Source: Nannocystis pusilla (lineage in GTDB: Bacteria; Myxococcota_A; Polyangia; Nannocystales; Nannocystaceae). From it: a stretch of DNA of 64,000 nt. Shown in pieces: positions 47,471 to 58,081 of the stretch (position 1 is the stretch's first letter; every line of letters starts with the position of its first letter). The notes beneath the pieces were generated by a model. The model did not search any database and was not told the DNA's origin. It saw nothing but the letters and a program-made list of their open reading frames with translations. Location of the stretch: positions 848,501-912,500 of the forward strand of contig NZ_JAPNKE010000002.1 of the NCBI RefSeq assembly GCF_026626665.1, in the 5' to 3' direction. The position numbers and the translations under genes were made by a program.

Positions 47471-48804
47471 GTGTCGCGCAGAAGTCGAAGTAACGATGTT
47501 CTAGGGCTTGCGCTGACGGTCGCCGGAGTGCTGGGCGCCGCCGGGTGCCAGTGGACCGAGGCGACCGAGGCGCCGAATACCCAGGATGCGGGTTGCGCCA
47601 AGGACACCGACTGCAAAGGCGACCGAATCTGCGAGGCCGGGGTCTGCGTGGCCCCCAGACCGCCCGAGGCGGCTGTATCTGCAACGTCGCGGCCGCCGAC
47701 GCCGGCGACCGGCAAGTGGACCCGCGGCGGCCCCGGCCACGCCGGACCGACGAAGGGCAAGGGCCGACGCAGGAGCCGAAAGAGCTGTGGGACCGCGATC
47801 TCGGGGCGGTGGTGTTCGCCTCGCCCGCGCTCGGCAAGGTCGGCGGTGAGGGCGCCGCGCTGGTCGGGACGCACGCGGGCCGCTTCATCGGTGTGGCGCT
47901 GGGCGGTTCACGCGCCGGCGAGATCGTGCTCGACGTGACGCTCGGCGGGATGGTCTGGGCCACGGCCGCGGTCGCTGGCAATCGCGCCTACGTCGGCGCC
48001 GACGACGACACGCTCTACGCGATCGACCTCGAGAAGCAGGCGATCGCGTGGACCCTCAAGCTCGGCAACTGCGACGGCGCGCGCGTGCCGGGCCCCGAAG
48101 GCGCCCGCTGCGACGCCGACGGCGGGCCGACGATCGCGCCCGACGGCGACCTCATCCTCGGCGCCGACGGGGTCTACCGCATCAGTCCCGAAGGACAGAT
48201 CCGCTGGCACTACCCGGCCGACGCGTCGATCCAGGCCAAGCACGTGTTCGCGGCCCCGCTCGTGGCAGGCGACGGCACGATCTACGTCGGCGGACAGGAC
48301 GGATTGTTCCTGTCCCTCAGCGCAGACGGCGCGATGCAGTGGACGTACTCGATCCGCGCCGACGTCGACGGCGGCCCGGCGCTCGGCGACAACGGGGCGA
48401 TCTACGTCGGCGCCGACGACGGCCGCGTCCACGCGCTGCGCACCGACGGCAGCCTGCGCTGGAGCTTCGTGGCGCAGAAGGACATCCGCTCGGCGATCGC
48501 TCTCGGCGAGGCCGGGGCGGTCTACGCGACGTCGTTCGACGGCAACCTGTACGCGCTGTCCGCGGGCGGCGACGTGAAGTGGGTGCTGCCGACCGGCGGC
48601 AAGATCCACGCGACGCCGGTCGTCGACGCCGCCGGCAACATCTTCTTCGGCAGCCAGGACGAGCGGCTCTACGCGGTGTCGCCGCGCGGCAAGGTGCTGT
48701 GGACCCTCGAGCTCGGCGCCGACATCGACTCGTCGGTCGCGATCACGGACGACGGCACGCTCGTCGTCGGCTGCGACGACGGGCACCTGCGAGCCTTCCG
48801 TTAG
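47471..48804 (+). CDS. PQQ/quinoprotein-like beta-propeller lipoprotein (frameshifted)
   Basis: About 444 residues. GTG 47471 begins a signal ending GVLGAAGCQWTE, so Cys is the lipid site. A short Cys-rich segment (CAKDTDCKGDRICEAGVC) of the C-x3-D-x-D-C type common in myxobacterial surface proteins follows. The frame changes near 47740-47775, and the main part consists of seven or so repeats ending W- or Y-type, for example GGPTIAPDGDLILGADGVYR, APLVAGDGTIYVGGQDGLF, GGPALGDNGAIYVGADDGRV and TPVVDAAGNIFFGSQDERLY. These match PQQ-binding-like beta-propeller blades as in BamB. No PQQ-ligand residues are obvious, so a scaffolding role is more likely. Confidence 0.85.
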
Positions 48805-48896
48805 CGCCGAAGCGGCCAGGCGTGCTCGCGCGCGCGTGCGTTTGCCGCGCTTCGTCGCGGGTTGCGCGGGGGGAATGGGTCGGCATCTTCACGCGC

Positions 48897-50910
48897 GTGA
48901 GTAAAGAAGAGACAAGGGGGCCGCGGCCGCGAGGCTGGTCGTCAACCCGGAGGCTTCGGCTTCGCCGAGCGCCTCGATGGTGAAGGTACTGTTTTCATTC
49001 CGCGCGGCCGCCTGGGCGGCGCGCTGGACGGCGACGAGGTGGAGGTCCACAGCTGGCCGTCCGAGAAGGGCTTCGAGGGGGAGATCGTGCGGATCGTGCG
49101 ACGCGGTCGCACGCGCCTGACCGGGCAGGTGCGCCGGATCGGCCGCGTCCGCGTGCTCGAGTGCGACGACCCGCGCGTGCTGCTGCGGCCGGACGTCGAG
49201 GACGACACACCTGTCCCCGAGGACATCGTGGTGGTCGCCGCGATCACGCGCTACCCGAACGACGCGCGCGACGGCGGGGTGGTCCGCATCGAGCGGCTGC
49301 TGGGCCCGCCGAACACGCTGGCGACCGAGCAGGCGAAGATCCTGCTCGAGTACAACATCGACCCGGAGTTCGCGGCCGACGTGCTGGCCGAGGCCGAGGC
49401 GGTGCCGGAGACGGTGCAGCCGGAGGACCTGGCGAACCGCGCCGACCTGCGCGGGCTCGAGTTCATGACGATCGATCCGGTCGACGCCCGCGACTTCGAC
49501 GACGCCGTGTGCGTCGAGGCGATCGCCGGCGAGGGCTCGCACGGGGCGGTGCGCGTGCACGTGGCCGTGGCCGACGTGTCGCACTACGTCCGCGAGGGCA
49601 CGGCGATCGACCGCGAGGCGGCCTGGCGCTGCTTCTCGTGCTACCTGCCCAACAGGTCGATCCCGATGCTGCCGCGGGCCCTGTCGTCGCACATGTGCTC
49701 GCTGGTGCCGGAGCAGGACCGCCTGGCGATGGTGGCGAGCTTCCGCCTCGCGACCGACGGCGAGATCGACGAGCTGGTGCTGCGCGCGGCGGTCATCCAC
49801 AGCCGCAAGCGCCTGACCTACGAGGAGGTCGCGGCGGTGCTGGCCGATGAGACAGGTGAGCAGGTGACCCAGCCGCTGGAGGTCCGCTCGCGGATCGCGG
49901 CGCTGCGGGCCGCGGCCGACCGGCTGCGCGCGCGCCGGCTGCGGCTCGGGGCGATCGAGCTCAACGTGCCGGAGATCAAGGTGCTGCTCGACCAGGACGA
50001 TCCCGAGCGGATCCGCGACATCGTGCCGACGCGGGCCAGCGCCGAGCTGGCGCGGGCCTACAACCTGATCGAGGAGCTGATGCTGGCCGCCAACGAGGCG
50101 GTCGGGCGGGTGGCGGTGGCGGCCAAGCTGCCGCTGGTGTTCCGGATCCACGCGCCGCCCGACCCGGCGCGGCTCGAGCAACTGGCGACGGTGGCCGAGG
50201 CGCTGGGCGCCAAGGCCGACCCGGAGAAACTGACCACGCCGCGCGGGGCGCAGAAGTTCCTGAACCGCACCCAGAACCACCCGCGCCGCGCCGCGCTGCA
50301 CATGTTCATGCTGCGGGCGATGGCGCAGGCGCAGTACAGCGTCGACAACGTGGGCCACTTCGCGCTCGCCAGCGACGCCTACGCGCACTTCACGTCGCCG
50401 ATCCGGCGCTACCCGGACCTGATCGTGCACCGCGTGCTCAAGGCCCACCTGGCGAAGATCGGCGGGCTGCCGGGGCCGGAGCCGGTGCCGGCGATGCCGC
50501 AGCGGGAGCAGACGGCCGAGCAGTCGGTCCGCAGCAGCCTGCGCGAGCGCGCGGTCGCCGACGCCGAGCGCGACAGCAAGTCGCTGTTCGCGGCGCTGTA
50601 CATGCGCGACCGCGTGGGCGACCGCTTCGAGGCGACGGTGTCGGGCATCGGCGCGCCCGGGGTGTTCGTGCAGGTCGACCGGCCGTTCGTCGACGGGCTG
50701 GTGCGCGTCGGCAACCTCGAGCGCGACCGCGGCGAGCAGTTCCAGCTCGACACCTCCGGGGTCAAGCTGGTCGGTCAGCGCACGGGCTTCACCCTGACGG
50801 TCGGCGACCGCCTGGTGGTCGAGGTGATCGACAGCAGCGTGCAGCGGCGCAAGATCGAGTTCGCGTTCGTGATGCGCCTGTCCGAAGGGTCAGGCAAGCA
50901 GGAGCGTTGA
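48897..50910 (+). CDS. rnr: RNase R-type 3'-5' exoribonuclease (frameshift near N-terminus)
   Basis: About 670 residues. The cold-shock-type region begins GGFGFAERLDGEGTVFIPRG and ALDGDEVEVHSWPSEKGFEG. The RNB catalytic domain has MTIDPVDARDFDDAV (four metal-binding Asp) and VAVADVSHYVREGT, then SRKRLTYEEV and HFTSPIRRYPDL. An S1 domain ends it (VGDRFEATVSGIGAPGVFVQ). The enzyme degrades structured RNA. The best start is GTG 48897 (MSKEETRG), but its frame must shift once near 48910-48925 (G-run) to reach the core. The first in-frame ATG is 49039, which would cut the cold-shock domain. The basic tail after S1 is short. It is monocistronic, followed by three hairpins. Confidence 0.9.
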
Positions 50911-50976
50911 CCGGAGCGCGCCTGTCCGAAGGGGCAGGCGCGCGGGCGGCCGTGCAGACGCCTGTCCGAAGGGGCA
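50879..50976 (+). terminator. Three CTGTCCGAAGG hairpins at and after rnr stop
   Basis: Three copies of CCTGTCC-GAAG-GG(T/G)CAGG: 50877-50894 (inside the last codons of rnr), 50916-50943 and 50961-50978. The middle copy has a 12-bp stem, GCGCGCCTGTCC with GGGCAGGCGCGC, including one U·G pair. Loops are all GAAG. They probably end the rnr transcript or protect its 3' end. Confidence 0.6.
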
Positions 50977-51045
50977 GGTGAGCGCGGCCGCCGTCGTGAC
51001 CGCGGCCGCGCGGGCGAACGCGGCGCGCCCGCGAGGTCCACTGCG

Positions 51046-52173
51046 TCAGCGCAGGCGGTCGAGGACGCCGTGGAGCGCGTCGAGGTTGGCGCGGCCGAGC
51101 TTGCGGCAGCGCTCGGGCGACCAGCCGACCAACTCGTGCGGCGAGTCGGCGGTGTCCTTGAACGGCTGCTCGAGCGTCATCGACAGGCAGCCGAAGCGGT
51201 CGGCGATGAACGTGGTGCACATCGTCATGTTGGCGGCGCCCGGGGGCACCGTGTCGTAGCCGTACTCGAGCTGGAAGTCGGGGCTGCTGCGCATCAGCAG
51301 GCGCTCGTACTCCTCCTGCAGGTCGAGCACGCGCCGGGTGACGGAGGCGACGCCGTCGGGGCCGGCGATGAAGTTGTAGGGCAGGGCCTCGTCGCCGTGG
51401 ACGTCGAGGCAGAAGTCGACGCCCGTCTGCTCCATCCGCTTGCGGACGTAGTAGATCTCGGGGCTGCGCTCGCGCGTGGGCTCGAGCCACTCGCGGTTGA
51501 GGTTGGCGCCGGTGGCGTTGGTGCGCAGGTTGCCGCGGAAGGACCCGTCGGGGTTCATGTTGGGGACGCAGTAGAAGACAGCCTTCGTCAGCAGGTGACG
51601 GGCGATCGGGTCTTCGTCGTCGAGCAGGCGCTCGAGCAGGCCCTCCATGAACCACTCGGCCATGGTCTCGCCGGGGTGCTGGCGGGCGACGATCCAGCAC
51701 ACGCGCTTGCCGGCCGCGGGCTCGCCGATCACGAGGAGGTCGAGGTCGCGGCCGTCGACGGTGGCGCCGAGCAGCTCGTGGCGGCACTGCGGCGAGGTCT
51801 GGCAGGCGGCGACGAGGTCCTGGTGGCGCTCGTGCGAGTAGGGCGCGAAGTAGGCGTAAAAGACGCTGTCGTGATCGGGGGTGTGGCGGATCGTGAGGCG
51901 CTCGCCGTCGTAGTCGGTCGGCACGCGGAACCACTGCTCGCGATCGTAGGAGGCGACGGCGCGGTAGTCCTTCCAGCCCGGCGGGTAGCTGCTGGTGCCC
52001 GCGTTGTCGATGTGAAGGACGAGCGGGGTGTCACGCACGCCCGAGGCGCGGAAGTAGAACCACTGGTAGAAGTCGGAGTTGTTGTCGCGGCGGATCTCGA
52101 GGTGGGCATTGCCGGGGTCGGCGATGTCGCGGACGAGGATGTTGCCGCCGTCGAAATTGCTGGTGATCTGCAT
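51046..52173 (-). CDS. M14-family carboxypeptidase (cytosolic carboxypeptidase/M14D-like)
   Basis: 375 residues. The N-terminal domain (1-130) is beta-rich (SNFDGGNILVRDIADPGNAH, FYQWFYFRASGVRD), as in the CCP/AGBL group. The peptidase domain has the zinc motif ARQHPGETMAEWFMEGLLER, PNMNPDGSFRGNLRTNATGA with NLNREW, and the third ligand in FCLDVHGDEALPYNFIAGP, then FGCLSMTLEQPF containing the catalytic Glu. Eukaryotic relatives trim glutamate chains from tubulin; bacterial homologues probably act on other C-terminal acidic tails. The Glu-rich lipoprotein gene is immediately upstream on the same strand, but no functional link is claimed. The ATG at 52173 is chosen over an upstream extension. 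Confidence 0.9.
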   Translation of the reverse strand: MQITSNFDGGNILVRDIADPGNAHLEIRRDNNSDFYQWFYFRASGVRDTPLVLHIDNAGTSSYPPGWKDYRAVASYDREQWFRVPTDYDGERLTIRHTPDHDSVFYAYFAPYSHERHQDLVAACQTSPQCRHELLGATVDGRDLDLLVIGEPAAGKRVCWIVARQHPGETMAEWFMEGLLERLLDDEDPIARHLLTKAVFYCVPNMNPDGSFRGNLRTNATGANLNREWLEPTRERSPEIYYVRKRMEQTGVDFCLDVHGDEALPYNFIAGPDGVASVTRRVLDLQEEYERLLMRSSPDFQLEYGYDTVPPGAANMTMCTTFIADRFGCLSMTLEQPFKDTADSPHELVGWSPERCRKLGRANLDALHGVLDRLR

Positions 52174-52246
52174 CGTTCCGCGCGAAGTGTCCGGCGCATC
52201 GGCGGCCCGCGCAAGTTCGGGGGCGTGATGAATCGTTAACGCGAAA

Positions 52247-52271
52247 CGCCGAGGTCGTACGGACCTCGGCG
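52247..52271. terminator. 10-bp terminator-like hairpin after Gly/Glu-rich gene
   Basis: CGCCGAGGTC (52247-52256) pairs perfectly with GACCTCGGCG (52262-52271) around a 5-nt loop. It lies 27 nt after the stop of the Gly/Glu-rich lipoprotein gene (minus strand) and 74 nt before the M14 start. It most likely ends the first transcript. Confidence 0.7.
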
Positions 52272-52297
52272 CTGCGTTCACGCGGACGCGTGCGAGC

Positions 52298-53245
52298 TCA
52301 GAGCTTCTTCAGTGCGAGGTCGAGCTGGCCGACACAGTGGTTGTAGGCGCTGCCCGAGTCGAGGCACTGGTTGAACTGCTTCTCGATGATCTGGACGGGC
52401 TTGCTGGCGGGCTTGTTGCCGCCCTGGTTGGGGTCGCCGCCTTCGCCGCCCCACTCGCCGCCTTCCTCGCCCGGGGAGCCGCCGGTGGTCTCACCGCCGC
52501 TGCCGCCGTCCTCACCGCCCCACTCGGCGTTGCCCTCCTGGCCGCCTTCCTCGCCCGGCATCGGACCCTCGCCGCCGCCTTCCTCGCCGCCCCACTCGGA
52601 CTGGCCTTCCTCGCCGCCGCCCTCTTCGCCGGGGTTGGGGCCTTCGCCGCCGCCTTCTTCACCGCCCCACTCGGCCTGGCCTTCCTCACCGCCGCCTTCC
52701 TCGCCGGGGTTGGGGCCTTCGCCGCCGCCTTCTTCACCGCCCCATTCGGCCTGGCCTTCCTCGCCGCCGCCTTCCTCGCCGGGGTTGGGGCCTTCGCCGC
52801 CGCCCTCTTCCTCGCCGCCCCATTCGGCCTGGCCTTCCTCGCCGCCGCCTTCTTCACCGGGGTTGGGGCCTTCGCCGCCGCCCTCTTCCTCGCCGCCCCA
52901 CTCGGCCTGGCCTTCCTCGCCGCCCTCTTCGCCGGGCAGGCCGGTCTCGCCCTGCTCGCCGCCCTCGCCGCCTTCCTCCCAGCCGCCAGTGCCGGGGTCG
53001 CCGGGGCCGCTGCCACCTTCTTCGTGGCCGCCTTCCTCGACGCCGCCTTCTTCGACGCCGCCTTCCTCGCCCTGGCCGCCTTCCTCGTTCTGGCCGCCTT
53101 CTTCGCCGCCTTCACCCTTCTCGTCGCCGTCCTCGTAGCCGTCGATATCGAGCTTCGAGAGGCCACAGGCCGGGAGCATGAGCGGCGCGGCGATCAGTGA
53201 GAGGAGCGGGAGGTTACAAAGCCAGCGGAGAGCATTGCGTTGCAT
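52298..53245 (-). CDS. Gly/Glu-rich repeat lipoprotein
   Basis: 315 residues. Signal MQRNALRWLCNLPLLSLIAA with a lipobox-like LMLPAC is followed by about 230 residues made almost only of Glu, Gly, Gln, Trp and Pro. The core consists of about five tandem repeats of 25-26 residues of the form GPNPGEEGGGEEGQ plus AEWGGEE-GGGE. The C-terminus (VQIIEKQFNQCLDSGSAYNH, CVGQLDLALKKL) is a short helical domain with two Cys. The acidic repeat region would be disordered and highly charged, perhaps binding cations or surface partners. No family is recognised. Codons are strongly biased, which produces long shadow frames on the other strand. Confidence 0.8.
   Translation of the reverse strand: MQRNALRWLCNLPLLSLIAAPLMLPACGLSKLDIDGYEDGDEKGEGGEEGGQNEEGGQGEEGGVEEGGVEEGGHEEGGSGPGDPGTGGWEEGGEGGEQGETGLPGEEGGEEGQAEWGGEEEGGGEGPNPGEEGGGEEGQAEWGGEEEGGGEGPNPGEEGGGEEGQAEWGGEEGGGEGPNPGEEGGGEEGQAEWGGEEGGGEGPNPGEEGGGEEGQSEWGGEEGGGEGPMPGEEGGQEGNAEWGGEDGGSGGETTGGSPGEEGGEWGGEGGDPNQGGNKPASKPVQIIEKQFNQCLDSGSAYNHCVGQLDLALKKL
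52555..52930. repeat. Tandem 75-78 bp coding repeat
   Basis: The segment CTCGG-CTGGCCTTCC (or ATTCGG variants) recurs at about 52593, 52671, 52746, 52824 and 52902, giving periods of 78, 75, 78 and 78 nt. Copies are nearly identical at DNA level except for synonymous and one-codon changes, which indicates recent expansion. Confidence 0.75.
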
Positions 53246-53469
53246 GGGAGTACCGTGACGAAAAAAGAACAGTAAGTGCGTCGATGGATCCGAGCCGAAC
53301 GATTTTATGCTGCCCGACACTGTCAGACTCGGCAAGGGGGACGTCGGAATTGAGAGGATGGCCCGCCGGCCGGTGACCGAGACCGCGCGTGTTGGTTGAC
53401 TGTGTTCCGCGTCGCATCACGACCCGGGTGTCACGGTCGGGACGCGGTACGATGCCGGCGGAGGAACGC

Positions 53470-53878
53470 ATGGCAACAGGTCACGCGCACGAGCACAGCC
53501 ACCGGGCCCACAAGGGGCGCATCTGGACCTACCTGATCTTCGCCACTGGCCTGGTGTTGGTGGCGGTCCTGGCCAACCTGGCGCTGAGCAACCCGCATGG
53601 CGTCCCAGGGCATCGACGCCATCGCCGGGCTGCCGGCGTGGGCGTTCCCCGCGATCACGGGCGCGGTCGGGCTGCTCGTCTTCTATATCGGGCTGAAGAT
53701 CGAGACCGATTGGCCGGAGCGCCTGGGGGCGCTGCTCGTGGCTGCATCGATCGCGGGCGGCGAGTTCCTGCTCGGCTGGCAGAACTTCGAGCTCGGGGGG
53801 CTCAAGGTCGTGCCCTATGTGATCCCGGTCGTCGCGTGCCTGGTGTTGATGATGATCGCCAACGTGAAGAGCCGCTGA
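53470..53878 (+). CDS. Small integral membrane protein (apparent frameshift)
   Basis: The N-terminus MATGHAHEHSHRAHKGRIWT is His-rich, followed by YLIFATGLVLVAVLANLALS, a membrane helix. A second frame starts at ATG 53597 (MASQGIDAIAGLPAWAFPAI) with three more helices (TGAVGLLVFYIGLKIE, LLVAASIAGGEFLLGW, VPYVIPVVACLVLMMI). A one-base difference near 53590-53598 joins them into a protein of about 136 residues with four helices. Two overlapping small genes are the alternative. The His-rich start might bind metal. No family is recognised. It is divergent from the Gly/Glu-rich lipoprotein. Confidence 0.55.
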
Positions 53879-53961
53879 GCACTGCGCAGGACGCGCGAGT
53901 TCGCCGCCGGACGGCTCGCATTGCAGCGACTGGCGGGAGATCGCTCCCAGGCGGGGGCGCC

Positions 53962-53985
53962 TGTCCTCAGATGTCCGAGAGGACA
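53962..53985. terminator. Hairpin with alternative partners after kbl
   Basis: TGTCC (53972-53976) pairs with GGACA (53981-53985) around GAGA. Alternatively CTGTCCTC from 53961 pairs with GAGGACAG (53979-53986), enclosing the first arm. The mutually exclusive stems suggest a bistable structure. It lies 17 nt beyond the kbl stop on the minus strand. Confidence 0.5.
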
Positions 53986-54002
53986 GGTGCTTCAGGACAT
54001 GT

Positions 54003-55193
<1,191 letters not shown>

Positions 55194-55227
55194 GAGGACA
55201 GGTCCTTCGGGGCAGGCGGGAAGCGGT

Positions 55228-56216
55228 TCACTTGCCGGCGCGGGCGGCCAGCGCGGCGAGCTTGGGGGTGAGGTCGTCGCTCATCCTGGCCAGGTCCCAG
55301 GCCGGGCGCCAGTCCCAGTCGCGGCGGGCGCAGGTGTCGTCGAGCGCGCGCGGCCACGAGTCGAGGATGGCCTGGCGCGCAGGGTCGGGCTTGAAAGTGA
55401 TGCGGGCGCCGGGGACGACGCGAGCGACCTCGTCCGCGATCTCCTGCGCGGTCGGCGAGAAGGCGGCGATGTTGTAGATGCAGCGGCCGAGGCGCTCGCG
55501 CGGGGCCAGCGACAGCTCGACGAGGGCGCGCAGGGCGTCTGGCATGTACATCAGTGGGATCTGGCTGTCGGGGCGGCAGAACGCCTCGTAGCCGCCGGTG
55601 CGCAGCGTCTCGTAGTACATCAGCGGGGCGTAGTCGCTGGTGCCGCCGCCCGGCAGCACGGCCGACAGCAGGCCGGGGAAGCGGACGCCGCGGAAGTCGA
55701 GGCCGTGGCGGCGGCTGTAGTACTCGCCGAGCAGCTCGCCGGCGACCTTGGTGACGCCGTACATGGTGGTCGGGCGCAGCGAGACGTCGTCGCCGACGAG
55801 CGGCGGCAGGCCGGGCCCGAACACGGCGATCGTGCTGGTGAAGATCACCTGGCGCACGCCGAACTTGCGCGCGGCCTCGAGGACGTGCAGCGTGCCGTCC
55901 TGGTTGACGGCGTAGGTGCGCAGCGGGTCGCGCTCGCCGGTGGCGCTGAGGATCGCGGCCAGGTGGTAGACGACGTCGGGCCGCGCTCGGCGAACAGCGC
56001 GTCGACCTGGGCGGCCTGGGTGACGTCGAGGCTGGACCACGGCAGGCCGAGGCCGGCGTCGCCGCTCGGCGTGGCGAGGTCGCTGGCGAACACCTGGTCG
56101 CCGCGAGCCCGCAGCGCCTGCAGGAGATCGAGGCCGACCTGTCCGCCGGCGCCGGTGACGAGGACCTTGCGGCCCTGGGTGGTGTGGGGGCCGATTGGAC
56201 CGTGGGATGCTGTCAT
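55228..56216 (-). CDS. tdh: L-threonine 3-dehydrogenase, SDR type (frameshifted)
   Basis: About 329 residues. An extended-SDR enzyme that oxidises L-threonine to 2-amino-3-oxobutanoate with NAD+. [20 protein letters not shown] is the Rossmann motif, [20 protein letters not shown] and TSTIAVFGP follow, and the active site is [17 protein letters not shown] (Tyr-x-x-x-Lys). The Gly-Gln-x-Gly motif and neighbourhood of kbl favour the SDR-type TDH known from Cupriavidus and animals over a UDP-sugar epimerase. The frame changes near 55975-55985 between the first 75 residues and the rest. The ATG at 56216 gives [17 protein letters not shown]. Together with kbl it should form an operon. Confidence 0.85.
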
Positions 56217-56786
56217 GGGGGGACTGGCCGAGCTCCGCGCGCATGGTGGCAAATCGCGGAGCGCGGCCGCAAGCGGGGCGGGTCCACGGACCCCCTGGCG
56301 AATCTCACACGTCGCGGACCCGCCGCCTCCGCTCGCGAGCGCGGACCGGTGTGGCCGATCGGTGCAGGCGGCTGCACACCGGCTGTCTTTTGGGACATGT
56401 GAGGGCGCGAGCGCGCGTGGCAGCACGGCGGTGGACGTTTGCTCGCCGGTCTGCCGGACGCGCTGTCAGGCGACCGGTGCTCCCGTCATCCATGTCGGGC
56501 CGACGGCGACGCTTCGCCGGGATGCGCGTTCGCTTGTTGAACGGAGGCATCGGGCGGCTGCCAGGCTCTGCCGCAATCCGAGCGGGGTCGAGGCGTGAAA
56601 GGCAGCGCACGAGGTCGTCCGTGCAGGACACGTGTCGGGGGCAGACGAACGGTTGCAAGATCCCCGGGCGGCGCGTCGGCGGATCCGGAGGCGCGCGGGA
56701 TGCGAGGGAGGTTCGGCCTGCGGGCTTCGTGGCGAAGCCGTCGCGAACGCAGTGTGACGAGATGTCCTCGGGGACATGTCCTCTAC
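56217..56786. other. 570-nt region without a recognisable gene
   Basis: No coding sequence is convincing here; open frames are Arg-rich. It holds two members of the hairpin family: TGTCT-TTTG-GGACA (56384-56397) and TGTCC-TCGG-GGACA (56763-56776). The second lies at the end of the ferritin-like gene and the first in the middle. The promoter of the tdh-kbl unit should lie near 56217-56300. Confidence 0.4.
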
Positions 56787-57911
56787 TCAGGCGACGGCGG
56801 TCGGGCCGAGGAGGGTGCGGAGGACGGGTTCGATCACTGCGGCGAAGGTCTCGCGTTGGTGGGCGCGGCGCGCCCTGGGGCGCAGGAGGCCCCAGCCCGG
56901 GGCGGCAGGGCGCGGGTCGTCGGGCGGGAGGTCGGTGGCCAGCTCGGCGCGCAGCTCGGCGACGGCGCCGAGAGCGACGAGGCGGACCGCGGGGCCGTGG
57001 CTGGCGAGCAGCCAACGGAGGGTGCGCCAGGCGAGCGCGGCGTGGCGGGTCTCGTCGTCGGCGATGCCGGCGAGGCGGGCGGCGAGGACCGGGTGGGCGG
57101 CCAGCTCGGCGCACAGCTGGGCCTCGGCGGCGCCGAGGGTCTCGCCGACGCAGCCGTCGCGCACGAGGGCCTCTACGATGTCCTCGAGGACATGTCGCAA
57201 GGGGAAGCCGTCGAGCGCGAGCGGGCCGGGGCCGAGCGGACGGCCGGACCACAGGCTGGCGAGCGACCAGGCGAAGCGGGCGTGCTCGATCTCGTCGAGC
57301 GCCGCGCGCTGGGCCTCGGCGAGCAGATCGGGCGGGGCACCGAGCGCCATGAGGTCGAGGGTGACCGCGGCGAAGCTGGCGACCGAGGCGTGCTCGAGTG
57401 CGGCGACCGCTGCCCAGTGACTGGCGATCGCGGCCTGCACTTCGGAGGGTAGGTCGCTCGGCAGGTCGATCTCCGTCAGCCAGTCGGCGCGCGTGACCGC
57501 GGGGGCCGTGCGCGCGGCGCCGGCGACGACGAACGGGCGGCCGATCGCGCAGGCCTCGTAACGGCAGCGCCGGTGGCCCGCGTCGGGGTCGTGGGCGCAG
57601 TCCTCGTCGGTCTCGCGGTCGCCGTCGCGCAGGCAGGTGTCGGAGAGGCCGCGGCCGGCGAGGTACGACTCGAGCTCGCGGACGTCGAACCATGACGAGG
57701 CGCCGCGGCTGCCGTCGGGACAGTCGTCGTCGGTGCGGCGGAGGGCGGGGACGCAGCGCGCGTGGTCGTCGGCGAAGGCGTGGTCGCAGACGCACGCCTC
57801 GTGGCTGGCCGGCGAAGCGCCGGAGGTCGAGGAACTGCTGCAACCGGTAGAGGCGCCGAGGCCGAGCGCGACGAACAGGCGGCGGCGGAGCGCGAACAGG
57901 GACGCGGGCAT
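56787..57911 (-). CDS. Ferritin-like domain lipoprotein
   Basis: 374 residues. Signal MPASLFALRRRLFVALGLGA ends in STGC, a lipobox, then a Ser-rich linker and a Cys-rich segment (CVCDHAFADDHARC, DDDCPDG, CLRDG, EDCAHD, RRCRYEACAIG). The C-terminal two thirds are helical: AIASHWAAVAALEHASVASF, EAQRAALDEIEHARFAWSLA, then EAQLCAELAAHPVLAARLAG with ADDETRHAALAWRTL. The E-H and E-x-x-H spacing across four helices fits a ferritin-like di-iron fold. A metal site outside the cytoplasm on a lipoprotein is unusual. An exact hairpin (57179-57192) encodes part of HVLEDIV. The function is not known. Confidence 0.75.
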   Translation of the reverse strand: MPASLFALRRRLFVALGLGASTGCSSSSTSGASPASHEACVCDHAFADDHARCVPALRRTDDDCPDGSRGASSWFDVRELESYLAGRGLSDTCLRDGDRETDEDCAHDPDAGHRRCRYEACAIGRPFVVAGAARTAPAVTRADWLTEIDLPSDLPSEVQAAIASHWAAVAALEHASVASFAAVTLDLMALGAPPDLLAEAQRAALDEIEHARFAWSLASLWSGRPLGPGPLALDGFPLRHVLEDIVEALVRDGCVGETLGAAEAQLCAELAAHPVLAARLAGIADDETRHAALAWRTLRWLLASHGPAVRLVALGAVAELRAELATDLPPDDPRPAAPGWGLLRPRARRAHQRETFAAVIEPVLRTLLGPTAVA

Positions 57912-58081
57912 GGCGGTCGCTCTGGATCGCGGTCGCGGCGCGGTGATCGACGCGGCTCGCGGGGTCGGCAACGCGGCGTCGGCGATGTCCAGGGGCGCGC
58001 GGGGGGATCACGGCGCGGGCGGCGGACGGGTCGTGGCTCCGCGGCGGGGGCGGCGGATGTCGCTCGTTCGTCGCCGTCGAT

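Noticed and set aside
52337..53200. Plus-strand open frame of 287 codons over the Gly/Glu-rich gene
   Set aside because: It results from translating the repeat in reverse; it has low-complexity Ala/Leu/Phe composition, and the minus strand has a signal peptide and a sensible C-terminus.
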